Below, piece after piece: positions 1 through 8,665 of a DNA stretch of 64,000 nucleotides; the first letter of the stretch is position 1, and each line of letters begins with the position of its first letter. Source of the stretch: an uncultured Lachnospiraceae bacterium (GTDB lineage: Bacteria; Bacillota; Clostridia; Lachnospirales; Lachnospiraceae); contig CAUEYX010000003.1 in NCBI GenBank assembly GCA_959022495.1, positions 166,289-230,288 of the forward strand. Direction: 5' to 3'. A program made the translations under genes and the position numbers. The notes below the pieces were generated by a model. That model was given only the letters and a program-made list of their open reading frames with translations, did not search any database and was not told the origin of the DNA.

Positions 1-2219
1 TGAACATCGGAACAGAGACCGTGCAGATCGTGACAGGCGCTCCTAACGTAAAAGAAGGAGACAAGGTTCCGGTCGTCTTAGACGGCGGACGCGTGGCGGG
101 CGGACATGAGCCGGGGCAGAAGGTTGCCGGCGGCATTAAGATCAAGAAGGGTAAGCTGCGCGGCGTGGAGAGCTGCGGTATGATGTGCTCCATCGAAGAG
201 CTGGGCTCTACAAGAGACATGTACCCGGAAGCGCCGGAGTATGGTATCTACATTTTCCCGGAGGACGCGGAAGTGGGGGCAGGCGCCATCGAAGCATTGG
301 GCTTAGACGACGCGGTATTCGAGTATGAGGTGACATCCAACCGCGTGGACTGCTTCAGCGTGATCGGTATCGCGAGAGAGGCAGCGGCGACCTTCCGCAA
401 GGAATTCAAGCCTCCGGTAGTGACACCGACAGGAAATGATGAAGATGTCAACGACTATGTAAAGGTAACGGTAGAGAACACAGACCTCTGCCCCCGCTAC
501 TGCGCGAGAGTCGTGAAGAATATCAAGATCGGACCGTCCCCGAAGTGGATGCAGAGGAGGCTTGCTTCTGTCGGCATCCGTCCCATCAACAACTTGGTGG
601 ATATCACGAACTATGTGATGGAAGAGTACGGGCAGCCCATGCACGCCTATGACCTGGATACCATCGCGGACCATCATATCGTTGTTAAGACAGCAGAAAA
701 CGGCGAGAAGTTCGTCACCCTGGACGGTCAGGAGCGCACCATGGACGAGGATGTGCTTATGATCTGCGACGGCGAGAAGGCCATCGGACTTGCCGGCATC
801 ATGGGCGGCGAGAACTCCATGATCACGGATAATGTACAGACCATGCTGTTCGAGGCGGCGTGCTTCGACGGGGTAAATATCCGTAAGTCCAGCAAGCGCG
901 TGGGCTTAAGGACAGACGCTTCCGCCAAGTTCGAGAAGGGGCTGGACCCGAACAACGCGCAGGCAGCCATTGACCGCGCGTGCCAGCTTGTAGAAGAGAT
1001 GGGAGCCGGCGAAGTGGTCGGAGGCATGGTAGATGTATACGGCAAGAAGAAAGAGCCGGTGAGAGTGCCTTTTGACGCGGATAAGATCAATGCGATGCTG
1101 GGCACAGACATTTCGGAAGAAGAGATGCTCGGTTACTTCAAGATGATCGATCTGGAGTATGACGCGGAGGCGAAGGAGGTCATCGCGCCGACCTTCCGCC
1201 ACGACCTGTTCCGTCTTGCGGACCTTGCGGAGGAAGTGGCAAGATTCTATGGATATGACAACATCCCGACCACTCTTCCCACCGGAGAGGCGACCACAGG
1301 TAAGCTGTCCTTCAAGCTGCGGGTGGAGCAGGTGGCAAGAGATATCGCGGAGTTCTGCGGCTTCAGCCAGGGCATGACCTATTCCTTCGAAAGCCCGAAG
1401 GTATTTGACAAGCTTCTCATTCCGGCAGATTCCCCGCTGCGCAATGCGGTAGAGATCATGAACCCGCTGGGCGAGGATTATAGCATCATGAGGACGACCT
1501 CCTTAAACGGGATGCTTACCTCCCTTGCGACCAACTACAACCGCAGAAATAAGAACGTGCGCCTGTATGAGCAGGGCAACATTTACCTGCCCAAATCCCT
1601 CCCGCTTACCGAACTTCCGGAAGAGCGGATGCAGTTTACTCTGGGAATGTACGGAGAGGGAGACTTCTTCACATTAAAAGGCGTGGTGGAAGAGTTCTTT
1701 GAGAAGATTGGCATGAAGGAGAGAGAGAAATACGATCCCAATGCCGGCAAGACGTATCTCCATCCGGGACGCCAGGCGAATATCATCTACGACGGCAAGG
1801 TCGTGGGATATTTAGGAGAGGTGCACCCGGAAGTGGCTGATACTTACGGCATCGGCGAGCGCGCGTACATCGCGGTCATCGATATGCCCGAGATCCTGCC
1901 CTACGCGACATTTGACAGGAAATACACAGGCATCGCGAAGTATCCGTCTGTGACAAGGGATATCAGTATGGTCGTTCCGAAGAGCGTTCTTGTGGGACAG
2001 ATCGAGGATGTCATCGAGAAGAAGGGCGGCGCGCATCTGGAGAGCTTCCGACTGTTCGACCTGTACGAGGGAGCGCAGATCAAGGAAGGCTTCAAGTCTG
2101 TGGCATACTCCATTGTATTCCGCGCGAAGGACCGCACACTTGAGGAGGCGGATGTGACCGCGGCAATGCAGAAGATCCTGAAAGGGCTCGAGGAGCTGGG
2201 GATTGAACTGAGACAATAA
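1..2219 (+). CDS. pheT: Phenylalanine--tRNA ligase beta subunit (5' end outside window)
   Basis: The beta chain of the alpha2-beta2 phenylalanyl-tRNA synthetase, which charges tRNA-Phe with phenylalanine in the cytosol. The reading frame is already open at base 3, so the true start lies upstream; 738 codons are visible against a usual total near 800. The visible order fits the family: an OB-fold tRNA-binding segment at the start (VQIVTGAPNVKEGDKVP), the B3/4 editing region, the B5 region (around residues 400-480 of the visible part), the catalytic-like core, and a C-terminal ferredoxin-fold anticodon-binding domain beginning near YTGIAKYPSVTRDIS. The pheS partner is expected just upstream. 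A hairpin terminator follows the stop codon. Identification is firm; only the N-terminus is missing. Confidence 0.97.
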   Translation, partial: NIGTETVQIVTGAPNVKEGDKVPVVLDGGRVAGGHEPGQKVAGGIKIKKGKLRGVESCGMMCSIEELGSTRDMYPEAPEYGIYIFPEDAEVGAGAIEALGLDDAVFEYEVTSNRVDCFSVIGIAREAAATFRKEFKPPVVTPTGNDEDVNDYVKVTVENTDLCPRYCARVVKNIKIGPSPKWMQRRLASVGIRPINNLVDITNYVMEEYGQPMHAYDLDTIADHHIVVKTAENGEKFVTLDGQERTMDEDVLMICDGEKAIGLAGIMGGENSMITDNVQTMLFEAACFDGVNIRKSSKRVGLRTDASAKFEKGLDPNNAQAAIDRACQLVEEMGAGEVVGGMVDVYGKKKEPVRVPFDADKINAMLGTDISEEEMLGYFKMIDLEYDAEAKEVIAPTFRHDLFRLADLAEEVARFYGYDNIPTTLPTGEATTGKLSFKLRVEQVARDIAEFCGFSQGMTYSFESPKVFDKLLIPADSPLRNAVEIMNPLGEDYSIMRTTSLNGMLTSLATNYNRRNKNVRLYEQGNIYLPKSLPLTELPEERMQFTLGMYGEGDFFTLKGVVEEFFEKIGMKEREKYDPNAGKTYLHPGRQANIIYDGKVVGYLGEVHPEVADTYGIGERAYIAVIDMPEILPYATFDRKYTGIAKYPSVTRDISMVVPKSVLVGQIEDVIEKKGGAHLESFRLFDLYEGAQIKEGFKSVAYSIVFRAKDRTLEEADVTAAMQKILKGLEELGIELRQ

Positions 2220-2238
2220 TTGTGAAAAAAATGTGAAC

Positions 2239-2276
2239 GGGGTCAGGCACCTTCCGGAAGGGGTCTGACCCCTTTA
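2239..2276 (+). terminator. Intrinsic terminator after pheT
   Basis: Arms GGGGTCAG (2239-2246) and CTGACCCC (2265-2272) form an 8-bp stem with an inner TTCCGGAA self-complementary loop, followed by a short T run. It lies 20 bases after the pheT stop and before queA, so it probably ends the pheST transcript. Confidence 0.75.
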
Positions 2277-2337
2277 AGAAAAAACGACAGAATATTCAGA
2301 TAATAGAGTGCTCTATTTATGTAGAAAGGATAATTTA

Positions 2338-3363
2338 GTGAAAACAAGTGATTTTTATTATGACCTTCCAGAAGAATTAATCGCTCAGGACCCATTAGAG
2401 GACCGTTCTTCCTCACGGCTGCTTGTCCTTGACAAGGAAACCGGGAAGACGGAGCATCATGTATTCCGTGACATTGCCGGCTATCTGACCCCCGGGGACT
2501 GCCTGGTGATCAATGACACGAAGGTCATTCCTGCGCGTCTGATCGGGGCAAAAGAAAAGACCGGGGCTAAGATCGAGGTGCTGCTCTTAAAGCGTGGCGC
2601 GGACGATGTGTGGGAAACACTGGTGAAGCCGGGCCGCAAGGCGAAACCGGGCACGCGGATCAGCTTCGGGGACGGGCTGCTTGTGGGTGAGGTTGTGGAT
2701 ATCGTGGAGGAAGGGAACCGGCTGATCCGCTTTTCGTATGAGGGGATCTTCGAGGAGATTCTGGACCAGTTAGGGCAGATGCCCCTGCCGCCATATATTA
2801 CGCATCAGTTAAAGGATAAGGACCGTTATAATACGGTCTATGCGAAGAATTCCGGTTCTGCCGCTGCTCCAACAGCTGGACTTCATTTTACTCCGGAGCT
2901 GCTGGAGGAAATTCAACAGAAGGGCGTGGATATCGCCAGGGTGACCCTTCATGTGGGATTGGGGACGTTCCGCCCGGTGAAGGTGGATGATGTGGAGAAC
3001 CACCATATGCATTCCGAGTTCTACATGATCAGCGGGGAGGCGGCGCAGAAGATCAACCGTGCCAAAGAAAACGGCGGGCGCGTCATCTGCGTGGGGACCA
3101 CAAGCTGCCGCACCATTGAGTCCGCGGCGGATGAGAATGGGCGTTTAAGCGAATGCAGTGGATGGACGGAGATCTTCATTTATCCGGGCTATCAGTTCAA
3201 GATTCTGGACGCCCTGATCACCAATTTCCACCTGCCGGAATCCACACTGGTTATGCTGGTATCCGCTCTGGCAGGAAGAGAGCATGTGCTGGCGGCATAT
3301 GAGGAAGCGGTGAAGGAGCGGTACCGGTTCTTTTCATTTGGAGACGCCATGTTTATCGTATAG
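2338..3363 (+). CDS. queA: S-adenosylmethionine:tRNA ribosyltransferase-isomerase
   Basis: Transfers the ribosyl part of SAM onto preQ1 in tRNA to make epoxyqueuosine, a step of queuosine modification of GUN-anticodon tRNAs. The 341-residue protein matches the usual family length (about 340) and carries the family hallmarks: KTSDFYYDLPEELIAQDP at the N-terminus, VINDTKVIPARL, SAAAPTAGLHFT, HVGLGTFRPV and a C-terminal LITNFHLPEST. The reading frame can be extended to a GTG at 2308, but the GTG at 2338 has AGAAAGGA seven bases before it and gives the canonical N-terminus, so it is preferred. No tgt partner is next to it in this window. It is followed by a secreted peptidase gene without a clear terminator in between. 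Confidence 0.96.
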   Translation: MKTSDFYYDLPEELIAQDPLEDRSSSRLLVLDKETGKTEHHVFRDIAGYLTPGDCLVINDTKVIPARLIGAKEKTGAKIEVLLLKRGADDVWETLVKPGRKAKPGTRISFGDGLLVGEVVDIVEEGNRLIRFSYEGIFEEILDQLGQMPLPPYITHQLKDKDRYNTVYAKNSGSAAAPTAGLHFTPELLEEIQQKGVDIARVTLHVGLGTFRPVKVDDVENHHMHSEFYMISGEAAQKINRAKENGGRVICVGTTSCRTIESAADENGRLSECSGWTEIFIYPGYQFKILDALITNFHLPESTLVMLVSALAGREHVLAAYEEAVKERYRFFSFGDAMFIV

Positions 3364-3458
3364 GGCGGAACTAGAAAGACGAAATTCCTTCAGGTATAAA
3401 CAGCTTGTTCCCGGTCATAAGATAGGTGTGATAAAACAGCAGGAGAGAAGCGGGTGTA

Positions 3459-4289
3459 TTGCAGCGAAAAACAGCTCTTCTCTGTCTCATGCTCGGAGTG
3501 GTCCTTTCTTTTGCTGGGAGCTTTTCACGGCCGCTTCTGCGGGGGCAGTGCGCTGTGTATGGCCATGTATCTGCCGGGGAGGCGGAAGCAAAGGAAATGA
3601 ATGAGGTCTATGGGCAGGCGCGGGATATCAAGAAAAAGAAAGATGCAGATACTCAGGATAAATTGGCGCTGCTTACAAACTTTGAGATCATCCGTCAGAT
3701 GCCGGAGCTTCCCACCGGATGTGAGATCACGGCACTGACCATGATTCTGAACGACTATGGTTTCCATGTAGATAAGATGACCATGGCATCGGAATATCTG
3801 CCGAAAGTGCCTGCGGATTTTTATGAAGGGACAGACGGCAGGCTGTATGGACCTGATATGGAGGCGTATTTCGTAGGAGATCCGGCCTCCGGCGGATATA
3901 TATGCGGCACAGGGGCGATTGTGTCCGCCGCGGAGGCGTTTCTGGAAGAAAGGGGCAGCAGCCTCAGGGCGGAAGACCTGACAGGGACAGATGCGAAGGA
4001 TCTGTATCTCCTTGTGGATGAAGGGATACCAGTGCTGGTCTGGGTAACGATCGGCATGGAGGACCGGGACCAGGTGCAGGGATGGTATACGCAAGCCGGG
4101 GAGTGGATGGAATGGAGCAGAAACGATCACGGAGCTGTGCTCATCGGCTGTGAGAAGGAAACCGTCACTATCGCTGACCCTCTGTCCGGCCTGAGAGTAT
4201 ATGCGAGGGAAAGGTTTGAGCATGTATTTGCATCCAGGGGCTCCCAGTGTGTGGCACTTCTAGAGGAAGAATTCATTCCGAAAAAGTGA
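3459..4289 (+). CDS. Secreted C39-like cysteine peptidase
   Basis: A 276-residue protein with an N-terminal signal or anchor segment (LLCLMLGVVLSFAGSF) followed by a papain-fold domain of the peptidase C39-like type. The likely catalytic cysteine sits in LPTGCEITALTMILNDYG (about residues 87-105); the likely histidine is in NDHGAVLIGCE and is followed by the aspartate of ADPLSG, the usual C39_2 order. It should act outside the membrane; the substrate is unknown. The start is a TTG at 3459, the only one that gives a complete signal peptide; the AGGAG at 3441 is rather far (13 bases), so the start is less sure. It ends 95 bases before the LysM-GH18 gene, with a terminator between. A second C39-like gene lies at 39429. 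The fold is confident; activity is inferred. Confidence 0.8.
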   Translation: MQRKTALLCLMLGVVLSFAGSFSRPLLRGQCAVYGHVSAGEAEAKEMNEVYGQARDIKKKKDADTQDKLALLTNFEIIRQMPELPTGCEITALTMILNDYGFHVDKMTMASEYLPKVPADFYEGTDGRLYGPDMEAYFVGDPASGGYICGTGAIVSAAEAFLEERGSSLRAEDLTGTDAKDLYLLVDEGIPVLVWVTIGMEDRDQVQGWYTQAGEWMEWSRNDHGAVLIGCEKETVTIADPLSGLRVYARERFEHVFASRGSQCVALLEEEFIPKK

Positions 4290-4341
4290 CTGGGAAATGC
4301 AGAAATGAAAATACCGGGCCGGAAAAGACAGGAGTCATAAT

Positions 4342-4387
4342 CCCCCGTGCAGGAGCATATGCTTTGAGCACGGGGGTGACTTTTTTG
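4342..4387 (+). terminator. Terminator hairpin that also covers the next gene's ribosome site
   Basis: CCCCCGTGC (4342-4350) pairs perfectly with GCACGGGGG (4368-4376); the loop holds AGCATATGCT, itself self-complementary. TGACTTTTTT follows, so it works as an intrinsic terminator for the upstream peptidase gene. The 3' arm GGGGG plus TGA is also the best Shine-Dalgarno (GGGGGTGA) for the TTG start at 4385, so read-through RNA would hide that ribosome site. Confidence 0.75.
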
Positions 4388-5497
4388 ATCTATGTAGTGA
4401 AGAAGCAAGATACGCTGGAAGAAATTTCACGGCAGACGGGCGTGCCTGTGTGGAAAATCGTATATGATAACCAGCTTTTTGATAGAAACATCCTGGTTCC
4501 GGGGCAGGCACTTCTGCTTCTGATGCCGGGAGAGAGCGCCAGGCTTTCAGAGGGAAAAACGGTTGGCGGATACGCGTACCCTTTTATTGAACCGGAAATC
4601 CTCGGGCAGGCGTTCCCAGCCTTAAAGGAACTGCTTGTATTTTCCTATGGTTTTACCTTTGAGGGAAATCTCATCCCGCCGCCTCAGGACGATCTGTGGA
4701 TGATTGAGACGGCGTGGGCCCGCGGGGCAGAGCCGCTGATGGTCCTTACGCCTTTTTCTGGAGGGGCGTTTAATAACCAGCTTGTGAAAGTGCTGGTTGA
4801 AAATGAGGAGATCCAGGAGAAGCTGATCAGCCAGATGCTTGTAACCGTGCGCGACAGGGGGTATGCGGGTGTTGATATTGATTTTGAATATATTCTGCCC
4901 GAGAACCGGACGCAGTATGTAGAATTTGTGGGCAAGGTCCGCCGGAGAATGAATGAATATGGATATCGTGTTTCCGTTGCCGCTGCCCCGAAAGTTTCGG
5001 ATGATCAGAAGGGACTTCTCGTGGAGGGACTGGATTATGCCATGCTGGGGGAAAACGCGGATGCCATCTTTCTCATGACTTATGAATGGGGATATACCTA
5101 CGGCCCCCCTATGGCGGTAGCTCCTCTGGATAAAGTGCGGCAGGTGGTGGAATATGCGGTGTCCAAAATCTCCCCTCGGAAGCTGGTGATGGGAATCCCA
5201 AATTATGGATATGACTGGCCTCTGCCCTATGAGCGGGGCATCACCCGGGCACGCACAGTAGGGAATGTGGAAGCAGTACAGACAGCGGCAGAATATGGCG
5301 CAGTCATCGAGTACGCGCCGATCGCGCAGTGCCCATGGTTCACCTACCGCCAGAATGGCATGGAACATGTGGTGTGGTTTGAGGATGTCAGGAGCATGGA
5401 AGCAAAATGGAACCTGGTAAATGAGTACGGTCTCGCGGGAGCCTGGTATTGGAATTTGATGCGGCCATTTCGTGCGAACTGGCTCATGCTTTCATAA
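4385..5497 (+). CDS. LysM and glycoside hydrolase family 18 protein (spore cortex hydrolase type, YaaH/SleL-like)
   Basis: A 370-residue protein with one N-terminal LysM peptidoglycan-binding motif (IYVVKKQDTLEEISRQTG, residues 2-19, to about 46) followed by a GH18 barrel. The GH18 signature VDIDFEYI is present, with the catalytic glutamate at about residue 168; YEWGYTYGPP and GIPNYGYDWPLPY are typical of the YaaH/SleL group, which cleaves N-acetylglucosaminyl bonds in spore cortex fragments during germination. No signal peptide is seen, as in that group. The TTG start at 4385 gives the family's typical start (M-I-Y-V-V-K) and has GGGGGTGA five bases upstream; the frame stays open upstream to 4247 but that part has no homology features. 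The ribosome site is inside a terminator hairpin. A spore role is inferred from family resemblance. Confidence 0.88.
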   Translation: MIYVVKKQDTLEEISRQTGVPVWKIVYDNQLFDRNILVPGQALLLLMPGESARLSEGKTVGGYAYPFIEPEILGQAFPALKELLVFSYGFTFEGNLIPPPQDDLWMIETAWARGAEPLMVLTPFSGGAFNNQLVKVLVENEEIQEKLISQMLVTVRDRGYAGVDIDFEYILPENRTQYVEFVGKVRRRMNEYGYRVSVAAAPKVSDDQKGLLVEGLDYAMLGENADAIFLMTYEWGYTYGPPMAVAPLDKVRQVVEYAVSKISPRKLVMGIPNYGYDWPLPYERGITRARTVGNVEAVQTAAEYGAVIEYAPIAQCPWFTYRQNGMEHVVWFEDVRSMEAKWNLVNEYGLAGAWYWNLMRPFRANWLMLS

Positions 5498-5538
5498 ATT
5501 CCTAAGATTTTATTCACGCCGCTTTTATAATTTTGTGC

Positions 5539-5544
5539 TATACT
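5539..5544 (+). promoter_or_regulatory. Extended -10 element before the amidase gene
   Basis: TATACT at 5539-5544 is preceded by TG one base away (TGCTATACT), an extended -10 pattern. No good -35 is seen. It lies about 75 bases before the amidase start and just after the GH18 stop. Confidence 0.4.
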
Positions 5545-5619
5545 ATCCATTTAGCAGGGAAATCGGTAACAGCGGCAGGGCTGGCAGTTTCCGCGAATTG
5601 ACGACAGCGGGGCATAAAG

Positions 5620-6363
5620 ATGAATTCATACAGAGAGAACAAAAGAAAAAAGAAAAAGACCGGACATGGCAGAACGGGAATGAGACCGGGAAAGCCTCGG
5701 AGAAAGCGGAAATGGAAACAATGGGCGCGAAAGATTGTCCGCAGGAAACCATACGCGGCAGCAGGACTTTTTTTTCTGGCAGCATTGACTGTGGCGGTGG
5801 GGGTGTATTCCTGTGTGTCAGGAAGAGGATATTACGTAGATGTAGACGCCTCAGAGCCTGAGATCGATGTGCAGCTTCTCGATGTCAATCCGTACTCCAG
5901 GCCGGGGATAGAGAGCGATGGAATCAACGGCGTGGTGATCCATTATACAGCGAATCCGGGGAGCACAGCCCAGGAGAACCGGGATTATTTTAACGGTCTT
6001 CAGTATTCGCAGGCTACAGAGGCCAGCAGCAATTTTATCGTGGGGCTTAAGGGTGAGATCATACAGTGCGTGCCCACCTGGGAAGTGGCGTATGCTTCCA
6101 ATGAGCGCAACTTTGATACCGTGTCCATCGAGGTATGCCATCCGGATGAGTCGGGGGAATTTACGGACGAGACTTACCGTTCCCTTGTGCAGCTGACGGC
6201 CTGGCTGTGTGTGAAATTTGACCTGTCATCGGACGATGTGATCCGGCACTATGATGTGACGGGAAAGATCTGTCCGAAATATTTTGTGGACCATGAGGAT
6301 GCGTGGGAAGACTTCAAGGAAAATGTGGGCGCCGCTATTGAGAAGACCCGGGAAGAAAACTAG
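5620..6363 (+). CDS. Membrane-anchored N-acetylmuramoyl-L-alanine amidase (Amidase_2)
   Basis: A 247-residue protein with a very basic N-terminus (RENKRKKKKTG), one membrane segment (about residues 47-66, AAGLFFLAALTVAVGVYSCV) and an extracellular type 2 amidase domain. Zinc ligands can be seen: H108 in VVIHYTANPG, H210 in VIRHYDVTGK and C218 in GKICPKYF; the family glutamate is in TVSIEVCHPD. Such enzymes cut the bond between MurNAc and the stem peptide of peptidoglycan. The ATG at 5620 has only a weak purine-rich site upstream (GCGGGGCATAAAG), so the exact start is not certain. It has its own probable extended -10 promoter and is followed by another promoter, so it is likely transcribed alone. 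Confidence 0.9.
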   Translation: MNSYRENKRKKKKTGHGRTGMRPGKPRRKRKWKQWARKIVRRKPYAAAGLFFLAALTVAVGVYSCVSGRGYYVDVDASEPEIDVQLLDVNPYSRPGIESDGINGVVIHYTANPGSTAQENRDYFNGLQYSQATEASSNFIVGLKGEIIQCVPTWEVAYASNERNFDTVSIEVCHPDESGEFTDETYRSLVQLTAWLCVKFDLSSDDVIRHYDVTGKICPKYFVDHEDAWEDFKENVGAAIEKTREEN

Positions 6364-6381
6364 AATAGGAAGTCTTCATCC

Positions 6382-6410
6382 TTGCGGTCAGCGGGGAAAG
6401 TTGTTATAAT
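6382..6410 (+). promoter_or_regulatory. Sigma-A type promoter for the aroQ-aroK fusion gene
   Basis: TTGCGG (6382-6387) and a consensus TATAAT (6405-6410) are separated by 17 bases. The predicted start, near 6417, gives a leader of about 65 bases before the fusion gene at 6483. Confidence 0.7.
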
Positions 6411-6482
6411 GGGATCGTTAAACCCGCATGTCCGCGGAAAATAAGTACCTGCGGCGGTGGGGAGAGAGGATGGAGGACGAAG

Positions 6483-7268
6483 ATGAACGATCTGGAAATG
6501 TACCGTGAGCAGCTCGCGCTGTGCGACGACAAGATCATTGACGCGCTTGTGGAGAGAAATGCCATAATTGAGAAGATCATGGCATATAAAGAAAAATACG
6601 GAATGCCGATCCTGCAGCCTGCTCAGGAGGCGAAGCAGCAGAGAAGGCTGGATGAGAAGTTGAAAGACAATAAGTACCAGGAGGAGATCCAGGATGTCTT
6701 TCGGCGTATTTTAAGGAACAGCAGACGAATACAGGCAAGGAAGCTTTTCAACTATAATATCGTGCTGATTGGCTTTATGGGCGCGGGAAAATCTACAGTC
6801 TCAGACTACCTGAGCACCATGTTTGACATGAGGCTGGTAGAGATGGACCAGGAGATCTCCGAGCGCGAGGAGATGAGCATCCCGGATATTTTCGCCACAT
6901 ATGGTGAAGAATATTTCAGGAATCTGGAGACAAACCTGTTAAAGGAGCTGCAGACTGGAAAAAACTGCATTATATCCTGCGGCGGCGGTGTGGCGCTCAG
7001 GGAAGAAAATGTCAGAGAGATGAAGAAGAACGGCAGGGTTGTCCTGCTCACGGCCAGCCCGGAAACCATCTATGAGAGGGTGAAGGACAGCAGTGACAGG
7101 CCCATCCTGAAAGGAAATAATAACGTAGAATTTATCGCGGAACTGATGGAAAAACGCAGAGAGAAATACGAGACCGCAGCCGATGTTGTCATCCAGACAG
7201 ACGGCAGGACGGTCCTGCAGATTTCGGAAGAACTGCTCACAAAGCTGGCGGAGTTGGATAAAAAGTAA
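6483..7268 (+). CDS. Chorismate mutase-shikimate kinase fusion protein
   Basis: A 261-residue bifunctional enzyme of the shikimate pathway. Residues 1-88 are an all-helical AroQ-type chorismate mutase domain (LALCDDKIIDALVERNAIIEK-like helix, then PILQPAQEAKQQRRL), which turns chorismate into prephenate. Residues 92-258 are a shikimate kinase with Walker A GFMGAGKST (97-105), the shikimate-binding region EMDQEI and YFRNLE, and the SCGGGVAL loop; it phosphorylates shikimate to shikimate-3-phosphate. The two activities are not consecutive steps, so the fusion may serve coordination or feedback control (inference). The stop codon overlaps the next gene's ATG (TAATG), so it is translationally coupled to yqeG. 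Such fusions occur in Clostridia. The start has a clear purine-rich ribosome site (GAGGATGGAGGACGAAG). Confidence 0.93.
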   Translation: MNDLEMYREQLALCDDKIIDALVERNAIIEKIMAYKEKYGMPILQPAQEAKQQRRLDEKLKDNKYQEEIQDVFRRILRNSRRIQARKLFNYNIVLIGFMGAGKSTVSDYLSTMFDMRLVEMDQEISEREEMSIPDIFATYGEEYFRNLETNLLKELQTGKNCIISCGGGVALREENVREMKKNGRVVLLTASPETIYERVKDSSDRPILKGNNNVEFIAELMEKRREKYETAADVVIQTDGRTVLQISEELLTKLAELDKK

Positions 7269-7777
7269 TGTTTGAGAAATTTTTCCCGGATGAGTACGTG
7301 GCGTCCACGTATATCATCCCATTTGAAAAACTGTATGAGGAAGGTTACAGAGGTGTCATTTTTGACATTGACAATACATTGGTGCCCCACGGGGCTCCTG
7401 CGGATGAACGGGCGCGGAAACTGTTCAAGAGGCTTGCGGACATCGGATTCTCGTCCTGCCTCATCTCCAATAACCAGGAGCCGAGGGTGAAGATGTTTAA
7501 CCGTGACATTGGGACAAATTATATCTATAATGCCCATAAACCGTCTACAAAAAATTATATCCGGGCTATGGAGATCATGGGGACGGACAAGTCCGATACC
7601 GTGTTCGTGGGAGATCAGCTGTTCACAGATGTGTGGGGCGCGAAACGGGCAGGTATCCACAATATTCTGGTGCGCCCCATTCACCCGAAAGAGGAGATTC
7701 AGATCGTGCTTAAACGGTATCTTGAGAAGATTGTGCTCCATTTCTATAAAAAAAGATTGAAAAATAGCAAAAATTAG
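7268..7777 (+). CDS. yqeG: YqeG family HAD-IIIA phosphatase
   Basis: A 169-residue HAD-superfamily protein of the YqeG group. The nucleophile motif is GVIFDIDNTLVPHG, with the first aspartate about residue 35; the second motif SCLISNN and the third region KPSTKNYIRAME and DTVFVGDQLFTDVWGAKRAG are complete. Cytosolic phosphatase; the physiological substrate of the family is not firmly established, although members have been linked to phosphatidylglycerol-phosphate dephosphorylation. Its ATG overlaps the stop codon of the aroQ-aroK fusion by one base. The end of the gene overlaps the promoter of efp, so efp can be expressed independently. Confidence 0.92.
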   Translation: MFEKFFPDEYVASTYIIPFEKLYEEGYRGVIFDIDNTLVPHGAPADERARKLFKRLADIGFSSCLISNNQEPRVKMFNRDIGTNYIYNAHKPSTKNYIRAMEIMGTDKSDTVFVGDQLFTDVWGAKRAGIHNILVRPIHPKEEIQIVLKRYLEKIVLHFYKKRLKNSKN

Positions 7778-7785
7778 TATAGAAT
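7757..7785 (+). promoter_or_regulatory. Promoter for efp
   Basis: TTGAAA (7757-7762), a 17-base spacer and TAGAAT (7780-7785). It overlaps the last codons of yqeG and lies about 50 bases before the efp ATG, which has a strong GGAGGA ribosome site. Confidence 0.6.
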
Positions 7786-7833
7786 CTAGAGATAGAGCGT
7801 CTGCTCAGATGCACGATTGAAGGAGGAAGACAA

Positions 7834-8391
7834 ATGGTCGCAGCAGGAGATTTTAAGAACGGCATTACCGTAGAGATTGATGGAAATATTTATCAGATTT
7901 TAGAATTCCAGCATGTAAAACCTGGAAAAGGTGCAGCGTTCGTAAGAACAAAGTTAAAAAATATTATCAGCGGCGGCGTGGTTGAGAAGACATTCCGCCC
8001 GACTGAGAAGTTTGAGAATGCCCATATTGACAGAAAGGATATGCAGTACCTTTATCAGGACGGCGATCTGTACAATTTCATGGATGTGGAGACATATGAC
8101 CAGATCGCGTTGAATTCAGACGTGGTAGGGGATGCGCTGAAATTTGTGAAAGAGAACGAGACAGTTAAGATCTGCTCACACAAAGGAAATGTATTCTCTG
8201 TTGAGCCGCCGCTTTTCGTTGAGCTGGCGATTACAGAGACAGAGCCCGGATTTAAAGGGGATACAGCCCAGGGAGCTACAAAGCCCGCGACTGTTGAAAC
8301 AGGCGCGACGGTTATGGTGCCGCTGTTCTGCGAGACAGGGGATGTGCTGAAGATTGATACCCGTACAGGAGAGTATCTGTCAAGAGTATAA
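7834..8391 (+). CDS. efp: Elongation factor P
   Basis: A 185-residue cytosolic translation factor, the exact family length. It binds stalled ribosomes between P and E sites and helps form peptide bonds at polyproline stretches. The three beta-barrel domains are complete: an N-terminal KOW-like domain with the tip loop HVKPGKGAAFVR (tip lysine K32), a central OB domain, and the C-terminal signature GDVLKIDTRTGEYLSRV. No modification genes (epmA/B/C) are visible nearby, so how K32 is modified, if at all, cannot be said. The ATG at 7834 is preceded by AGGAGGAAGACAA. A terminator follows. Confidence 0.98.
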   Translation: MVAAGDFKNGITVEIDGNIYQILEFQHVKPGKGAAFVRTKLKNIISGGVVEKTFRPTEKFENAHIDRKDMQYLYQDGDLYNFMDVETYDQIALNSDVVGDALKFVKENETVKICSHKGNVFSVEPPLFVELAITETEPGFKGDTAQGATKPATVETGATVMVPLFCETGDVLKIDTRTGEYLSRV

Positions 8392-8422
8392 GCACGATAA
8401 AAATATACAAAAAGTTGATAAG

Positions 8423-8457
8423 AAAGGATGTGTCGCTTTGTGCGGTACATCCTTTTT
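8423..8457 (+). terminator. Terminator after efp
   Basis: AAAGGATGT (8423-8431) pairs with ACATCCTTT (8447-8455), followed by more Ts. It lies 31 bases after the efp stop. Confidence 0.85.
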
Positions 8458-8665
8458 CTTATGAAGAGGCGGGAAGCAAGAGGGAAAACTGCAAGAAATT
8501 TGAGCTCTGTATTTCGTAAAACCTGCCTCATTGATTTCTGCTGGCACCCCGGCTATAATCAAGATCACATAATATAGTTCAGATGAATGTATCTAATTCA
8601 AGCGGTATATTTCATACCGGATTCCTCATTTAATGAAAGATGGTTCCCGTTAAGGAAGGAGAAGA

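Noticed and set aside
303..677. Antisense open frames inside pheT
   Set aside because: They have no ribosome sites and no domain features, and oppose a well conserved gene.
4247..4384. Upstream extension of the LysM-GH18 frame
   Set aside because: The part before the TTG at 4385 crosses the terminator and has no LysM or signal features; the family starts at M-I-Y-V-V.
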